DNA from: an uncultured Microcaldota archaeon
GTDB lineage: Archaea > Micrarchaeota > Micrarchaeia > Anstonellales > Anstonellaceae
NCBI GenBank assembly: GCA_903923795.1
Contig: CAIXYX010000034.1
Location: 1 to 6,976 of the forward strand
Direction of reading: 5' to 3'
Length of the DNA: 6,976 nt
Position numbers and translations under genes: made by a program. The notes below the pieces were generated by a model. The model saw nothing but the letters and a program-made list of their open reading frames with translations, was not told the origin of the DNA and did not search any database. Of this stretch, positions 6,179 through 6,976 are shown in pieces (position 1 is the first letter of the stretch; each line of letters opens with the position of its first letter).

Positions 6179-6976
6179 TCAGCCGCAGGTGCCGTCCTGC
6201 TTGCCGACTTGGCCGGGCGGGCAGCAGAAGCCGGTGCTGCCAACCTGGTAAGGACCGTAGCCCGGCGGGCAGCAGAAACCTTTTCCTCCGCTGGTCTCGT
6301 ATGGCCCATAGCCGGGCAGGCAGCAGAATGTGTTTCCCGAGCTGTCCCGATATGCCGTCCCGCCGCCGTGGCATGTGAAGCAGGTCCCGTCCGTGTCGCA
6401 ATAGGGGTAGTCGCTGGGGCAGCCGCAGTCCGAGCAGTCAGCCACAAGCTGGCCGTTGATGCAGGCCATGCCAGTCTGCGAAGAGGAGCATGAGTTCAGT
6501 TCGGTGCCATCCGAGCAGAGGACAGGCGGCTGGAAGTCTGGCCAGTTCTGCACGCTTGTCGGGCTCAGGCCTATCGAGGACATGTCGACCGCGAAGTTGA
6601 TGTTCACCGCATATTGCACATTCGAACCAAGCGTCGTGATGCCAATCAGGCTTCCGGTCTCGAAATCGAAAAGCCCGCCGCCGCTGTTGCCGGGGTTGAT
6701 GGTGGCATCGGTCTGTATGCAGCTTGCCGAGATGTTGAAGCATTCGTCCTTTGACTCCCGAATCGCCGAGACTATGCCGCGAGAAACAGAGCCGGTGAAC
6801 ACGCCCAAGGGGTTGCCGATGGCCACCACGCTCCTGCCTTTTAGGTCTCCGGAGATGGACTGCATGGTGGCGCTCTGCACGTCGAGATTGCCGTCATAGA
6901 AGACCACGGCGAAATCATCGCCGCTCTCCTCGACTTGTATGCGGCGCACGGTGGCTGAATTGCCGTTGTAGTCATA
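6179..6976 (-). CDS. Trypsin-like (HtrA/S1C-type) serine protease with cysteine-rich tail, 5' partial
   Basis: These 265 residues are the C-terminal part of a gene that begins beyond the right edge. The GTG at 6949 is internal. Residues 45-100 follow the HtrA pattern: LKGRSVVAIGNPLGVFTGSV, then GIVSAI, IQTDATINPGNSGG with nucleophile Ser98, then IGITTLG and INFAV. Asp21 in DDFAVV matches the catalytic Asp of the HtrA DLAVL motif. The catalytic His and any signal peptide lie outside the window. There is no PDZ domain after the protease. Instead there are 16 cysteines in the last 112 residues: a spaced module (C154-C202), then three FCC[LP]PG repeats. Such a tail implies disulfides, so an exported or surface-bound enzyme is likely. 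Substrate is unknown. It is separated from topA by an oligo-T tract and a promoter, so probably belongs to another transcript. Confidence 0.88.
   Translation of the reverse strand, partial: YDYNGNSATVRRIQVEESGDDFAVVFYDGNLDVQSATMQSISGDLKGRSVVAIGNPLGVFTGSVSRGIVSAIRESKDECFNISASCIQTDATINPGNSGGGLFDFETGSLIGITTLGSNVQYAVNINFAVDMSSIGLSPTSVQNWPDFQPPVLCSDGTELNSCSSSQTGMACINGQLVADCSDCGCPSDYPYCDTDGTCFTCHGGGTAYRDSSGNTFCCLPGYGPYETSGGKGFCCPPGYGPYQVGSTGFCCPPGQVGKQDGTCG
6212..6328 (-). repeat. Three FCC-P-P-G repeats in the protease tail
   Basis: The protease C-terminus contains three units starting at residues F217, F234 and F250 of the visible protein: FCCLPGYGPYETSGGKG, FCCPPGYGPYQVGSTG and FCCPPGQVG. The first two share FCCxPGYGPY, and the third is truncated after PPG. 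Spacing is 17 then 16 residues. The paired cysteines resemble granulin-like or similar small disulfide modules, though I cannot assign a named family. Confidence 0.75.

Noticed and set aside
6179..6328. The repeated GCAGCAGAA / CCGGGCGG units as a CRISPR or other DNA repeat array
   Set aside because: The repeats keep reading frame and encode FCCxPG protein repeats. There are only three imperfect copies and no uniform spacers.
6456..6899. 147-codon open frame on the plus strand within the protease gene
   Set aside because: It is antisense to the catalytic GNSGG region, with no independent support.

Overview
The window reads as an archaeal chromosome segment, about half G+C and densely packed. 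It has no RNA genes, mobile elements or CRISPR arrays that I can see. Three genes point to Archaea: a long-type FKBP isomerase with an extra C-terminal domain, a NadM-family NMN adenylyltransferase, and a type IA topoisomerase whose TOPRIM motif reads CDYDIEG rather than the bacterial DPDREG form. Other archaeal signs are a Shine-Dalgarno sequence with the AGGTGAT core, GTG starts, and TATA-like boxes about 26-30 bases before two starts. The cysteine-rich tail on the secreted-type protease, with its regular cysteine spacing, resembles tails I associate with DPANN archaea (Micrarchaeota or Diapherotrites type). That lineage call is an inference.

Layout, left to right: the 3' part of an FKBP-type prolyl isomerase on the plus strand (2-472) converges on and overlaps nadM. 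All remaining genes are on the minus strand, so transcription runs right to left. They are an HtrA/trypsin-like protease cut by the right edge (6179-6976), a 126-base intergenic leader with a TATA box, topA (3659-6052), an unrecognised 232-residue protein with an internally duplicated domain (2937-3635), purH (1308-2858), a small two-helix membrane protein (1047-1298) and nadM (456-980).

The run from topA to the small membrane protein has gaps of 0-80 bases and could be one transcript. A TATA-like box before purH and another before nadM suggest extra internal promoters, with possible leaderless GTG starts. A short hairpin followed by T residues after the small membrane gene may end that transcript before nadM. 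Functions are mixed housekeeping: protein folding, NAD synthesis, the last two steps of purine synthesis, and DNA topology. The protease is probably a cell-surface or exported protein unrelated to the rest.

I do not see a clear novel defence or mobile system. The items most worth a second look are the duplicated-domain orphan next to topA, the histone-like low-complexity tail of TopA together with a start-less in-frame leader of similar composition just upstream of it, the altered nucleotide-binding motif in NadM, and the two kinds of cysteine module on the protease.
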